The notes below the pieces were generated by a model, which was not told the origin of the DNA, ran no database searches, and saw nothing but the letters and a program-made list of their open reading frames with translations. From Planctomycetota bacterium (GTDB lineage Bacteria > Planctomycetota > UBA11346), in contig BJHQ01000011.1 in NCBI GenBank assembly GCA_014193115.1, positions 62,001 to 126,000 on the forward strand: a stretch of DNA of 64,000 nucleotides. Reading direction: 5' to 3'. Every line of letters starts with the position of its first letter. Within the stretch, counting starts at the first letter, position 1. Made by a program: the position numbers and the translations under genes. Shown here piece by piece: positions 17,196 to 27,300 of the stretch.

Positions 17196-17987
17196 ATGCT
17201 CGACGATCTCAAACTGTGGGTGCGCCTGCTGGCGACGGCGGCACGGGGACGGATGCAGTACCGGGTGGATCTGTTCTTCCAGATCCTGGCCATGGCCCTC
17301 ACCACCGCCGCCGACTTCCTGATGGTGTGGGTGCTGATCAGCGCCTGCGGCCCGACCATCGGCTGGACCTTGGCCGAGGCCAGCCTGTTGTACGGGGTGG
17401 TCCTGGTCCCGTTCGGAATCGTGCAGTTCATCAACGCCGGTTTTGAACGCTTCCACGATCTGGTCCGCCGCGGCCAGGTCGACCTGCTGTTGTTGCGGCC
17501 ACGGCCGCTGCTGGTGCTGGTAGCGGGGGAAGACCTCCCGGTGCGCCAGATCGGCCGCCTGGCCCAGGCCGTGGCGGTGTTTGCCTGGGCGCTGTGGATG
17601 ATCCCGCTGTCGATGGGCGATTGCCTCTTGTTAGGCTGGGCCATGGCCTGGGGCGTGGTGCTGTACCTGTCCTTCGACGTGATTCGCGCGGCCTCGGCCT
17701 TTTGGACGGTGGAGGGCAGCGAGATGTGGAATGTCCTGACCTATGGCGGCAGCATGGCCGCGATCTGGCCAGCTGAGGCCTACCGGCCGGTGCTGCGGAC
17801 GGTGCTGCTCACCATCGTGCCGGTGGCGGCAGTGGGCTGGCTGCCGGTGGCCCAGGTGTTGGGCAAGGACCACGGTTTCCCGGCCTGGGTTCCATGGCTG
17901 GCTCCCACCAGTGGGTTGGTGCTGTCGGGTCTGGGCCTGTGGCTATGGACCATCGGTCTGCGGCGGTACGCATCGAGCGGGTCGTGA
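17196..17987 (+). CDS. ABC-2 family permease (COG3694-like)
   Basis: A 263-residue polytopic protein. The N-terminus KLWVRLLATAARGRMQYRVD is typical of COG3694 permeases. Helices include ILAMALTTAADFLMVWVLI and further segments, with the cytoplasmic GRLAQAVAVFAWALWM and ILTIVPVAAVGWLP-type region toward the end. It starts two bases after the previous stop and completes the three-gene exporter operon. It is likely the second half of the transport channel. Confidence 0.85.
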   Translation: MLDDLKLWVRLLATAARGRMQYRVDLFFQILAMALTTAADFLMVWVLISACGPTIGWTLAEASLLYGVVLVPFGIVQFINAGFERFHDLVRRGQVDLLLLRPRPLLVLVAGEDLPVRQIGRLAQAVAVFAWALWMIPLSMGDCLLLGWAMAWGVVLYLSFDVIRAASAFWTVEGSEMWNVLTYGGSMAAIWPAEAYRPVLRTVLLTIVPVAAVGWLPVAQVLGKDHGFPAWVPWLAPTSGLVLSGLGLWLWTIGLRRYASSGS

Positions 17988-18050
17988 GCGGATCCTTGCG
18001 GATGGACCACATCGGTTTCCCAGTGGTCGCGATCAGGCAAGCTGGGAACC

Positions 18051-18764
18051 ATGATCAGCATTGCCGATCTGCGGCGCCGCTTGCAGGCTGCGGCCGATCC
18101 CGGCCGCGCGCCGGCGATGCGCGCCTACATGAAATCGGACATGCCTTTCCATGGCGTACCGACGCCGCTGCGGCGAACGATCACCAAGGCCCTGTGGACC
18201 GAGGCTCCTCCGACTGATGCAGCGACCTGGCGCAGCCAGGTCGCTGACCTGTGGGATGCGGCGACCCACCGCGAAGAGCGCTATGCCGCACTCGACTGGT
18301 GCCATTGGCCGTGGCTGGCGGACCGCCGGCGGGTCCGCTTCGGATTCCATGATCCCGAGGCTCTGCCGCTGTTTGAACGGTTGATCGTCGGCGGTGCCTG
18401 GTGGGATCTGGTTGATGAGCTGGCCGGTCACCACGTCGGCCGGGTGCTGTTTCGGCATCGCGCCGAGACCGCGACGATCCTGCGCCGCTGGGCGGTAGGG
18501 GACGACTTGTGGAAGCGGCGCAGCGCCATCCTCGCCCAGCTTGACCATGGACCTGATCTGGAGGTCGGACTGCTGGTGGACTGCATCAGGCCGTCGTTGG
18601 CTCCGTCGCCTTTCGCCAAGGAATTCTTCATCGCCAAGGCCATCGGCTGGGCTTTGCGCCAGCATGCCCGCAGCGACGCCGCCTGGGTCCGCGAGTTCGT
18701 GCAGCAACATCGCCTGGGCCTGCCTGCGCTGAGCCAGCGTGAGGCCCTGCGGCGGATCGCCTGA
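18051..18764 (+). CDS. AlkD-like DNA alkylation repair protein
   Basis: A 237-residue all-helical HEAT-like protein with hallmarks of the AlkD/AlkC family: the N-terminal YMKSDMPFHGVPTPLRRTI, central RYAALDWCHWP, WWDLVDELAGHHVG, then LWKRRSAILAQL and FAKEFFIAKAIGWALRQHAR. Family members recognise cationic alkylated bases such as 3-methyladenine and excise them by DNA glycosylase action. The WWD Asp corresponds to the position of the catalytic acid in AlkD. It stands alone downstream of the ABC exporter. Confidence 0.85.
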   Translation: MISIADLRRRLQAAADPGRAPAMRAYMKSDMPFHGVPTPLRRTITKALWTEAPPTDAATWRSQVADLWDAATHREERYAALDWCHWPWLADRRRVRFGFHDPEALPLFERLIVGGAWWDLVDELAGHHVGRVLFRHRAETATILRRWAVGDDLWKRRSAILAQLDHGPDLEVGLLVDCIRPSLAPSPFAKEFFIAKAIGWALRQHARSDAAWVREFVQQHRLGLPALSQREALRRIA

Positions 18765-18819
18765 GCCGGAATTGGATCGTCTGAGCCGGAATTGAGCCGC
18801 TATCGGCGTTCTGGTCGGA

Positions 18820-19818
18820 TCACTCGCTGCGGCCACGCCGCCAACGATCCACCGCCACCGCCACGATGATCACCACCCCGATCAGGATTTCCTGCACCCA
18901 GGGGTTCCATTCGAGCAGTTGGCCGCCGCTGCGCAGCACGACCATCAGCACCGCGCCCACCGCCGCCGCGATCACCGAGCCGCGGCCGCCGGACAGCGAC
19001 GCACCGCCCACCACCACTGCGGCGATGATGTCGAGTTCCCGTCCGCTGGCGGTGGTCGGATCGCCCTGACTGAGCTTGGCGGTTTCGAGCAGACCGGCGA
19101 GGCCGAGGCACAGTCCGCACCAGGCGTAGATGGCGATGGTGTGGCCCGCGACATGGATGCCGCACAGCCGGGCGGCGGCGGGATTGGAACCGATCGCGGC
19201 GGCGTTGCGGCCGAACACGGTGCGCTCCATCAGGAACCAGGTCACCGCCACCAGCCCAGCGGCGATCCATACCCCCGGCGCCACGATCAAGGGCGCCTGC
19301 CACCACGGATCGGTCGCGGCGTGGTAGGCGGTCGGCGTCATCAGATCGGCCAGCCACGGGTGGTCGAAGTTCACCGTCTGGTTGTCGGCTGCGCCCTTGG
19401 CTGCGCCCCGCGCCATGCTCAGCATGCCGAGGGTGACGATGAACGGCGCCAGGCGCAGTCCGGCGATCAGCGCGCCGGAGAGCGCGCCGCAGGCCGCCCC
19501 GACGCCGAGGACGGCGAGCAAAGCGAACAGGAAACCGCCCAGCGGCGGACACCCGCTGTGGGCAAGCACCAGCGCCGTCACCACCGAACACAGCGCGATC
19601 ATCGACCCGGCGGCCAGATCGATGCCTCCGGCGACCACCACCAGCACCATGCCGCAGGCGCCAACAGCGACGATGGCCGACTGGGCGAGGATCAGAGTCT
19701 GGTTCCGCCAACTGAAGAAGGTCCACGGATCGCCGGTCCCGGCGCAGGCGGCAACCGCCAGGCCGAATCCGGCCCAGACCAGCAGCAGGACGAGGAAGGG
19801 ACCGAGTGCGGTGGGCAT
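18820..19818 (-). CDS. Sugar ABC transporter permease (RbsC-like)
   Basis: A 332-residue protein with eight to ten hydrophobic segments and the RbsC-family motifs GACGMVLVVVAGGIDLAAGS, GLRLAPFIVTLGMLS, AIGSNPAAARLCGI and ELDIIAAVVVGGASLSGGRG. The ATG at 19818 is preferred; a longer start at 19860 adds a hydrophilic stretch with no homology. It forms the channel of a carbohydrate importer with the ATPase and binding protein upstream on the same strand. It is separated from the ATPase gene by 228 bases holding a dispersed repeat, which is unusual inside such operons. Confidence 0.88.
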   Translation of the reverse strand: MPTALGPFLVLLLVWAGFGLAVAACAGTGDPWTFFSWRNQTLILAQSAIVAVGACGMVLVVVAGGIDLAAGSMIALCSVVTALVLAHSGCPPLGGFLFALLAVLGVGAACGALSGALIAGLRLAPFIVTLGMLSMARGAAKGAADNQTVNFDHPWLADLMTPTAYHAATDPWWQAPLIVAPGVWIAAGLVAVTWFLMERTVFGRNAAAIGSNPAAARLCGIHVAGHTIAIYAWCGLCLGLAGLLETAKLSQGDPTTASGRELDIIAAVVVGGASLSGGRGSVIAAAVGAVLMVVLRSGGQLLEWNPWVQEILIGVVIIVAVAVDRWRRGRSE

Positions 19819-19984
19819 GGAGTCAGTCAGACCTGAACTGGCCCATCGCCAAGGCGGCACGGGTGGAAGCGATGTGAACAGTCCAGGTCATCCGGCGGTG
19901 AGTCACGTCGAGTGTGGCGGTTCCAAGCGGAGGCAGGCCGGCGGCCCGCAGGCCGTTCGACCTTGGCCCACCCAGGATACCTGG

Positions 19985-20040
19985 ACAGCCGAGGTCCCCT
20001 GCGGTCCTTGGCGTCTTGGCGTCTTCGCGTTCCATGGCCA
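19985..20040. repeat. MITE-like dispersed element, short copy inside the ABC importer operon
   Basis: On the minus strand the sequence GACGCCAAGACGCCAAGG matches the end of the dispersed element seen near 15.1, 47.8 and 56.5 kb. More distant similarity (GGCGGTTCCAAGCGG) extends left to about 19905. It lies between the ATPase and permease genes. Confidence 0.5.
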
Positions 20041-20046
20041 GGTGCC

Positions 20047-21624
20047 TCATCCCAGGGCCTCCGCCAGCAGGTCGGCCGGCTGCCAGGCCGCCACCGGCCG
20101 GGCCGCACCCAGCACGCCGCGGCGCATCACCGCAATCCGGTCGCAGATCCCGAGCAATTCCGGCAGATAGCTCGACACCACCACCACGGCCTTGCCGGCG
20201 GCGGCCTGCTCCCCGATCACCTGGTAGATCGCCGCCTTGGCCGCGACATCGACGCCGCGGGTGGGCTCGTCGAGCAGCAGGATCCGGGCGCCGTGGTGGA
20301 GGATTCTGGCCAACGCCACTTTCTGCTGGTTTCCTCCGGAGAGTTCCTGCACCGCTTGGTCGCCATGCCGCGCCTTGATCGCGAACCGTGCGATCCAGCC
20401 GTTGGCGATCCGCCGAGCCGCCGTCGGCAGCCACGGCAGCCAGCTGCTGCCGTTCCAGCAAGCTGGCCCGGGCCGGGTCAGGAGCAGATTGTCGGCCAGC
20501 GACCGGCCCAGGCACAATCCTTCGGCCTTGCGATCCTCTGAGAGCAACGCCATGCCCTGGGCGAGCCGGGTCTGCGGACTCGGCGTGGTGATTGGGGAAG
20601 CGGCAACGACTGGATGTTCTGTCTTCGGCTCCAGTTCGACCTGTCCGGCGACGGCGCGGTCGAGGCCGAACAGCACCCGCAACAGTTCGGTCCGGCCCGA
20701 ACCGACCAGGCCGTACAGGCCGACGACCTCGCCGTGGCGGACCTCCAGGCTGGCATCCCGCGGCAGGACTTCACCGGCGACCTGCACGCAGCGCAGCGCC
20801 ACCGATCCGGCGGCGCGCGGCGGACGCGGATACAGGTCATCGACGCTGCGTCCGACCATCGCCCGGATCATCGCCGCATCGTCGATCTCGGCCAGATTGC
20901 CGCGCAGTACGCTGGCGCCATCGCGCAGCACGCAGACCTGCTCGGCGATTTCCCGGCATTCTTCCAGGGCGTGGCTGATGAACACCACCGCGGCGCCAGC
21001 CGCAGCGACCCGGCGGATCACGGCGAGCAGCCGGCCGACATCGGCGGCGGTCAGGCTGCTGGTCGGCTCGTCGAGGATCAGCAGACGCGGGGCTTGGAGC
21101 CGGGGGCTGGGCGCTGGCGGGGCTGGCGATGCGCTCGCCGGTTCCGCATTCGGCTCTGCCGTCGTCGCCAGCGCCCGAGCGATCTCCACCAACTGCTGCT
21201 GGGCCACCGACAGGGATCCGCAGCGCGCGACCAACGGCAGGTCGATTCCGAGCTGGGCGAGCGCTGCGCTGGCCATGGCGTCGCGCCGCTGGCGGTCGAT
21301 GACTCCGAAGCGCTGCGGGCAGGCGCCGAGCACGATGTTCTCGGCCACGGTCAGATGGCGGCAGATGGTCAATTCCTGATAGACGACGGCGACGCCCAGG
21401 TTCCGGGCATCGACCGGTCCGGTCGGCGCATAGGGCCGACCAGCCAGCAGCATGGTTCCAGCGTCGCAGGCGTGGGCGCCGGTGAGGACCTTGATCAGCG
21501 TGCTTTTTCCGGCGCCATTTTCGCCGACCAGGGCGAGCACCTGGCCGGCCTCCACCGCCAGGTCGACCCCGGCCAGGGCCTGCGTCGCGCCGAAGGCCTT
21601 GCGCAGCCCGGAGCAGCGGAGCAT
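20047..21624 (-). CDS. Sugar ABC transporter ATP-binding protein (RbsA/MglA-like)
   Basis: Tandem nucleotide-binding domains in 525 residues. The first has Walker A VGENGAGKSTLIKVLTG, signature LSVAQQQLVEIARAL and Walker B LLILDEPTSSLT. The second has the degenerate Walker A usual for the family (GLVGSGRTELLRVLFG), signature LSGGNQQKVALARIL and LLLDEPTRGVDV. A proline/alanine-rich insert of about 25 residues interrupts the first domain just after the signature helix, which is atypical. The gene starts 10 bases after the binding-protein stop. It energises import of a pentose, hexose or related sugar. Confidence 0.92.
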   Translation of the reverse strand: MLRCSGLRKAFGATQALAGVDLAVEAGQVLALVGENGAGKSTLIKVLTGAHACDAGTMLLAGRPYAPTGPVDARNLGVAVVYQELTICRHLTVAENIVLGACPQRFGVIDRQRRDAMASAALAQLGIDLPLVARCGSLSVAQQQLVEIARALATTAEPNAEPASASPAPPAPSPRLQAPRLLILDEPTSSLTAADVGRLLAVIRRVAAAGAAVVFISHALEECREIAEQVCVLRDGASVLRGNLAEIDDAAMIRAMVGRSVDDLYPRPPRAAGSVALRCVQVAGEVLPRDASLEVRHGEVVGLYGLVGSGRTELLRVLFGLDRAVAGQVELEPKTEHPVVAASPITTPSPQTRLAQGMALLSEDRKAEGLCLGRSLADNLLLTRPGPACWNGSSWLPWLPTAARRIANGWIARFAIKARHGDQAVQELSGGNQQKVALARILHHGARILLLDEPTRGVDVAAKAAIYQVIGEQAAAGKAVVVVSSYLPELLGICDRIAVMRRGVLGAARPVAAWQPADLLAEALG

Positions 21625-21634
21625 CGCTTGCCTG

Positions 21635-22612
21635 TTATTCGCCGAGGAATTCCTTCAGCGGCGGATTCAGCAGCTGCTGGATCGCGGGTTCGTTCAGGTT
21701 TTCCGGAGTGACCAGCTGGACCGGCGTGTCGGTCTTCTTGGCGATCGGTTGGCCGCGCAGGTGCTTGACCAGGGTGGTGACGCCGAGGTAGCCCATCTGG
21801 AAGGGATCCTGGACCACCAGGCCGTTGATGTCGCCGGCCTTCAAGCCTTCGACCAGCACCGGCGAAGCATCGAAACCGACGTGTTTCAGCTTGCCGTTCA
21901 GCTTGAGATCTTTCAGCGCCTTGGCCATGCCGGCGGTGCTCGACTCGTTCGGGGTGAACACCCCGGCCAGTTCGCTGCCATATTTGTTGAGCAGGTTCTG
22001 GCTGGCGTTGAGGGCGGTCTCGCGGGTGGCGCCGGCGTACTGATCGCTGCTCACCAGGGTCAGACCGGGGAAGGCCTTGATCGCCTCCAGAAAGCCGGCT
22101 TCGCGAAGCTCAGTGCTGGCCGAACCGGCCTGGTAGCGCAGCAGCAGGATCTTGCCGGTTCCGCCGAGGATCTTGGCCAGGCGCTCGCCGCCCAGCCGGC
22201 CACCGGCGAAATTGTCGGTGGCGACGACGCTGACCGGAGCCTCGCTGTCGAGACCGCTGTCGATCACCACCACCGGCAGGCCGGCCTTCACCGCCTGCTC
22301 CACCGGTCGGGCCAGCGCTTTGCGGTCGAGCGGCGCCAGCACCAAGCCATTGACGCCCTGGCCGACGAAGGTCTGGACGACGTCGATCTGGGCGGTGCGG
22401 TCGTCCTCTTTGATCGGGCCTTTCCAGATGATCCGCACGCCGGGCAGTTCGCGGGAGGCCTTCACCGCTCCGGCATGGATCGATTTCCAGAACTCGTGGG
22501 TCGTGCCCTTGGGGATGACGGCGATGGTCAGCGGTGCGTCGCCGGCGGTCAGATGCTGGCAAACCGCAGCAAGCGCGAAGACGGCGAGGAGGGAGGCGAG
22601 GCGGAAGGGCAT
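21635..22612 (-). CDS. Sugar-binding periplasmic protein of ABC importer (RbsB-like)
   Basis: A signal peptide at residues 1-23 (MPFRLASLLAVFALAAV...) is followed by LTIAVIPKGTTHEFWKSIHA, the usual start of Peripla_BP_4 proteins. Later ligand-pocket and hinge motifs include GLVLAPLDRKAL, VVVIDSGLDS, ATDNFAGGRLGGERLAK, VFTPNESSTAGMAKAL and VVQDPFQMGYLGV. The TPNESS and DPFQMGY features are typical of pentose/ribose binders. The ATG at 22612 fits the signal peptide; an upstream frame to 22966 is antisense to TrmO. It is the first gene of the importer operon. Confidence 0.9.
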   Translation of the reverse strand: MPFRLASLLAVFALAAVCQHLTAGDAPLTIAVIPKGTTHEFWKSIHAGAVKASRELPGVRIIWKGPIKEDDRTAQIDVVQTFVGQGVNGLVLAPLDRKALARPVEQAVKAGLPVVVIDSGLDSEAPVSVVATDNFAGGRLGGERLAKILGGTGKILLLRYQAGSASTELREAGFLEAIKAFPGLTLVSSDQYAGATRETALNASQNLLNKYGSELAGVFTPNESSTAGMAKALKDLKLNGKLKHVGFDASPVLVEGLKAGDINGLVVQDPFQMGYLGVTTLVKHLRGQPIAKKTDTPVQLVTPENLNEPAIQQLLNPPLKEFLGE

Positions 22613-22724
22613 GGCGGCTCTCGTACCGGCGCCACCACCGGCCGCCAGCCACAGCCCAGGCGCACCTCCTGGGGCGTGGCAGCTTCTGATGTTATGCGCC
22701 ATGGCCGTGGTTCTATGCTGCGGC

Positions 22725-23315
22725 ATGGCCGTCCATCGTCTCCGCCACGCGCCCCGGGCCGAACGCCGGGCGCAGCGCTTCGATCTGCCCGCTGACCTGG
22801 TGTTCGCCGCCAAACCGATCGGCGTGGTCCGCTCGCCGTTCGTGATGCGCGAGGACGCCCCGCGCCAGGGCACCGTCGGCGAGGCCGCCACCGCCGACAT
22901 CGTCCTGCGCCCAGGCTTGCACAACGCCCTGCGCGATATCGAGGGTTTTTCACGGATCTGGGTCATCGCCTGGTTTCATCACAGCCGCGGCTGGCGGCCC
23001 CATGTGGTGCCGCCCCGGGACACGGTGAAGCGCGGGCTGTTCGCCACCAGGTCGCCTGACCGCCCCAATCCGATCGGTTTGACCTGCGTCGAGCTGGTCG
23101 CGGTCTACGGATGCGTGGTGACGGTGCGCGGCCACGACCTGCTCGATGGCACGCCGGTGCTGGATCTGAAACCCTACCTTCCGGCTTATGACTCTTTTCC
23201 TGGCGCCGCCGCCGGCTGGGTCGACCAGTTGATCGATCCTGGTCCCGACCACCGCCTGCGCAGCGACCCGCCCAATCGCCGGATCGCTCCGCCGGGGCGA
23301 AGCGAGGGCGGCTGA
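22725..23315 (+). CDS. trmO: tRNA (adenine-N6) methyltransferase TrmO
   Basis: Contains the UPF0066/TrmO core: AAKPIGVVRSPFVMREDAPRQ, the acidic and Trp-rich GFSRIWVIAWFHHSRGW, the conserved RGLFATRSPDRPNPIGLTC, GHDLLDGTPVLDLKPYLPAYDS, and a C-terminal tail. TrmO methylates N6-threonylcarbamoyladenosine at position 37 of certain tRNAs using SAM. The start is uncertain: ATG at 22725 is chosen, with in-frame ATGs at 22689 and 22701 possible. It diverges from the sugar-binding gene and is followed by rsmG, another RNA methyltransferase. Confidence 0.88.
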   Translation: MAVHRLRHAPRAERRAQRFDLPADLVFAAKPIGVVRSPFVMREDAPRQGTVGEAATADIVLRPGLHNALRDIEGFSRIWVIAWFHHSRGWRPHVVPPRDTVKRGLFATRSPDRPNPIGLTCVELVAVYGCVVTVRGHDLLDGTPVLDLKPYLPAYDSFPGAAAGWVDQLIDPGPDHRLRSDPPNRRIAPPGRSEGG

Positions 23316-23355
23316 CGCCAGCTTGCGGTCCGGCAGAGGTGCTTCCGATACGGCG

Positions 23356-24111
23356 ATGGCCCGACGCGATCCTGTTTCTGACGACCCCGCCCTGGGCAGT
23401 GTCGACCCGGTCCACCATCCGCCGATCCGCTTCCCGGAGACGGAGTGGGCGTGGTTCCTGGGCCGTTGCGCGGCCCTGGGCATCACCGGCGCCAGCGAGC
23501 GCCGCGGCGTGCTCGAAGCGGTCTTCGGCCACTTGGTCGGGGTCAACCGCTGGCTCAACCTGACCACCGTGGTCGAGCCCCGGGCGTGGCTGAAGCAGCA
23601 TCTTCTGGACAGTTTATCCGGGTTGGCCGACAGCCGCCTGCGCCACCTGTCCGAGGGTTCCCCGTGCCTCGACCTGGGCAGCGGCGGCGGCTATCCCGGC
23701 ATCCCGTTGGCGCTGTGGACGCCGCGGATTCCCTGGGTGCTGGCCGATGCCCGCCGCAAAAAGGCGGAGTTCCTGGCGGCGGCGGCCAAGGTGACCGGCC
23801 TGCCCCGGCTGACCGCACGCCACCTGCGCGGCGGCGAAGCCGAGCGGGCCGCGCCGGAGCTGCACCGCAAATGCCAGCTCGTCACCTCGCGTGCGATGGG
23901 GGCCGGCGACGAGGTCCTGGCCGAGGCCGCCCCGCTGATCCACCACCACGGCCACTGCCTGCTGTTCAAAGGCCCGAGCTGGCTCGGCGCCGAACGCGAA
24001 GCTGCCCTCGCCGCCGCACCGCGCTGCGGCTTCCGCTTCGTCGCCGAACGCGAGGTGGTTCTGGAAGACGGCGATCCACCACGCCTGCTGGTGTGCTTCC
24101 AACGGGTGTGA
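23356..24111 (+). CDS. rsmG: 16S rRNA (guanine-527-N7) methyltransferase RsmG
   Basis: RsmG motifs are clear: VNRWLNLTTVVEPRAWLKQH before the domain, LLDSLSGL, the SAM site CLDLGSGGGYPGIPLALW, acidic LADARRKKAEFLAAA, and the VTSRAMG strand. RsmG makes m7G527 in 16S rRNA and its loss gives low-level streptomycin resistance. The ATG at 23356 is preferred over a TTG at 23323 in this frame. Usually it sits near gid/parAB; here it follows trmO instead. Confidence 0.92.
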   Translation: MARRDPVSDDPALGSVDPVHHPPIRFPETEWAWFLGRCAALGITGASERRGVLEAVFGHLVGVNRWLNLTTVVEPRAWLKQHLLDSLSGLADSRLRHLSEGSPCLDLGSGGGYPGIPLALWTPRIPWVLADARRKKAEFLAAAAKVTGLPRLTARHLRGGEAERAAPELHRKCQLVTSRAMGAGDEVLAEAAPLIHHHGHCLLFKGPSWLGAEREAALAAAPRCGFRFVAEREVVLEDGDPPRLLVCFQRV

Positions 24112-24114
24112 CCC

Positions 24115-24405
24115 GGGAGCGCACGCATCAGCCTGCCGAGAACTTGATCGCAGGACATTCCGCGCCCTGAGAGCGCAGGCTCCATGCCGCGCCCTGGGAG
24201 CGCAGGCTTCAGCCTGCAGAGTGTCGTTACATCGGGAGCTCCCCCGAAGCACCGGCCTGGGAGCGCAGGCTTTAGCCTGCTGGGCAGTCGCTGGTGGCGC
24301 TTGCAGGCTGAAGCCTGCGCTCCCAGGGCTATGGTGCTTGCAGGCTGAAGCCTGCGCTCCCAGGGCTATGGTGCTTGCAGGCTGAAGCCTGCGCTCCCAG
24401 GAGCG
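24115..24405. repeat. REP-type palindromic repeat cluster, left of RAYT
   Basis: About seven copies of a unit around GCGCAGGCTTCAGCCTGC occur, several in one orientation and then three in the reverse orientation at roughly 34-36 base spacing (near 24300, 24340 and 24375, each followed by CGCTCCCAGG). Each copy can fold into a small hairpin. They abut the transposase gene. Confidence 0.85.
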
Positions 24406-24410
24406 GGTCA

Positions 24411-25061
24411 TCACGGGTCGTCGGTGCAGGTGAGCCGTCGTGAGCGCTCCCAGGCACTGGACCAGCGCCATTCTTCAGGACTGGCGCAGAGGCCGGCGTG
24501 CACCGGGTTGTTCTCAATATAAACGACAACCGCTGCAAAATGCCGATCATCGCGAATCCACCGGTCGAACGATTCCGGCTGCCAGAAGCGTCCGCTGCGG
24601 CCGAGATGGGCGTGGATGGCCCGCGCGGTGCGACCTTTCCAGCGGCGGGTGATGGCTGTCAGGTCGAGGCGCCGGTCTGCGTTCGGGCCGATCAGGACAT
24701 GGACGTGGTTGGGCATGACCACCCAGGCCCACAGTCGGTAGTCCTGCCCCGCGCCAGCGAGCAAGTGTTCTTCAACCAGTTTGGCGCAGACCGGGTCGCG
24801 CAGAAAGCAGGCACCATGACCGGCGTCTTCATAACCGTCGATCCGTCGACGAAGCTCGGCGGCAGCCTGCACTTCGTCCTGATCAGATAAGCGCATCTTC
24901 CAGTTGGCGACCACCTCAGCCGGAAGGGCATCGGCTAAGCGGAAGGTAACGGATTGGCACAAGTGTGGATGATCGACGTGCGGTAAGTATCCCCGCTGAT
25001 GCCATCCCCACCTGTTCCCAGAAACGTTCTGGGGAGGGTCAGCCTGTGGGGTGTCGTGCAT
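24411..25061 (-). CDS. REP-associated tyrosine transposase (RAYT, Y1/HUH family)
   Basis: A Y1_Tnp / IS200-like protein of 216 residues. It has the HUH metal motif in VVMPNHVHVLIGP and the nucleophile-bearing helix in AAVVVYIENNPVHAGL, plus the usual SGRFWQPESFDRWIRDD segment. N-terminal HLCQSVTFRLADALP is also typical of the group. Such enzymes bind and cut single-stranded REP hairpins. It is flanked on both sides by palindromic repeats of one family, the classic RAYT arrangement, and no IS terminal ends are visible. It looks intact. Confidence 0.9.
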   Translation of the reverse strand: MHDTPQADPPQNVSGNRWGWHQRGYLPHVDHPHLCQSVTFRLADALPAEVVANWKMRLSDQDEVQAAAELRRRIDGYEDAGHGACFLRDPVCAKLVEEHLLAGAGQDYRLWAWVVMPNHVHVLIGPNADRRLDLTAITRRWKGRTARAIHAHLGRSGRFWQPESFDRWIRDDRHFAAVVVYIENNPVHAGLCASPEEWRWSSAWERSRRLTCTDDP

Positions 25062-25129
25062 ATCCGGATGCTTCTGTAAGCCGATGGCTTCAGCTTGCCA
25101 GTGCAGCTACTTCGCAGAGTGCAGGCTCC

Positions 25130-25250
25130 ATGCCACGCCCTGGGAGCGCATGCTTTAGCCTGCTGGATTGTCGCCGGTGGGAACTTGCCGGCTGAAGCCT
25201 GCGCTCCCAGGACTGGTGACGTTTGCAGGCTGAAGCCTGCGCTCCCAGGC
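25130..25250. repeat. REP-type palindromic repeats, right of RAYT
   Basis: Three copies of the same family, one forward (GGGAGCGCATGCTTTAGCC) and two reverse (GGCTGAAGCCTGCGCTCCCA), lie between the transposase start and the ABC-F gene's end. Confidence 0.85.
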
Positions 25251-25254
25251 CGCT

Positions 25255-27009
<1,755 letters not shown>

Positions 27010-27144
27010 GGCTCGTGAGGGGGCAAAGGGCTGGGGGCAGGGGGCTAGGCGGGCTTGACCGAAGCGGCGCGGATGCTTGGCAGTCAGGACGGATCGGCAA
27101 CCGCCTTTATCATTTCAAGGAACTTCCGCGCAGCTTGGGGCTGC

Positions 27145-27180
27145 ACCAACCAGCAGACGAACCGCCAAGGCGCCGTGACC
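27145..27180. repeat. MITE-like element end (short copy)
   Basis: CAGCAGACGAACCGCCAAGG matches the end of the dispersed element at 56.5 kb. The rest of the 27010-27300 gap shows no gene. Confidence 0.4.
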
Positions 27181-27300
27181 CCACCGAAGGAACCTGTGCC
27201 ATGCTCTTCCAGGTGGACGGATTCGCATCCGATCTCGCGGTCCTCGGCCCGCACCGGTCCGGCACTCCCCCCAAGCGGATTTCCAGCGTAGACTAGGTTC

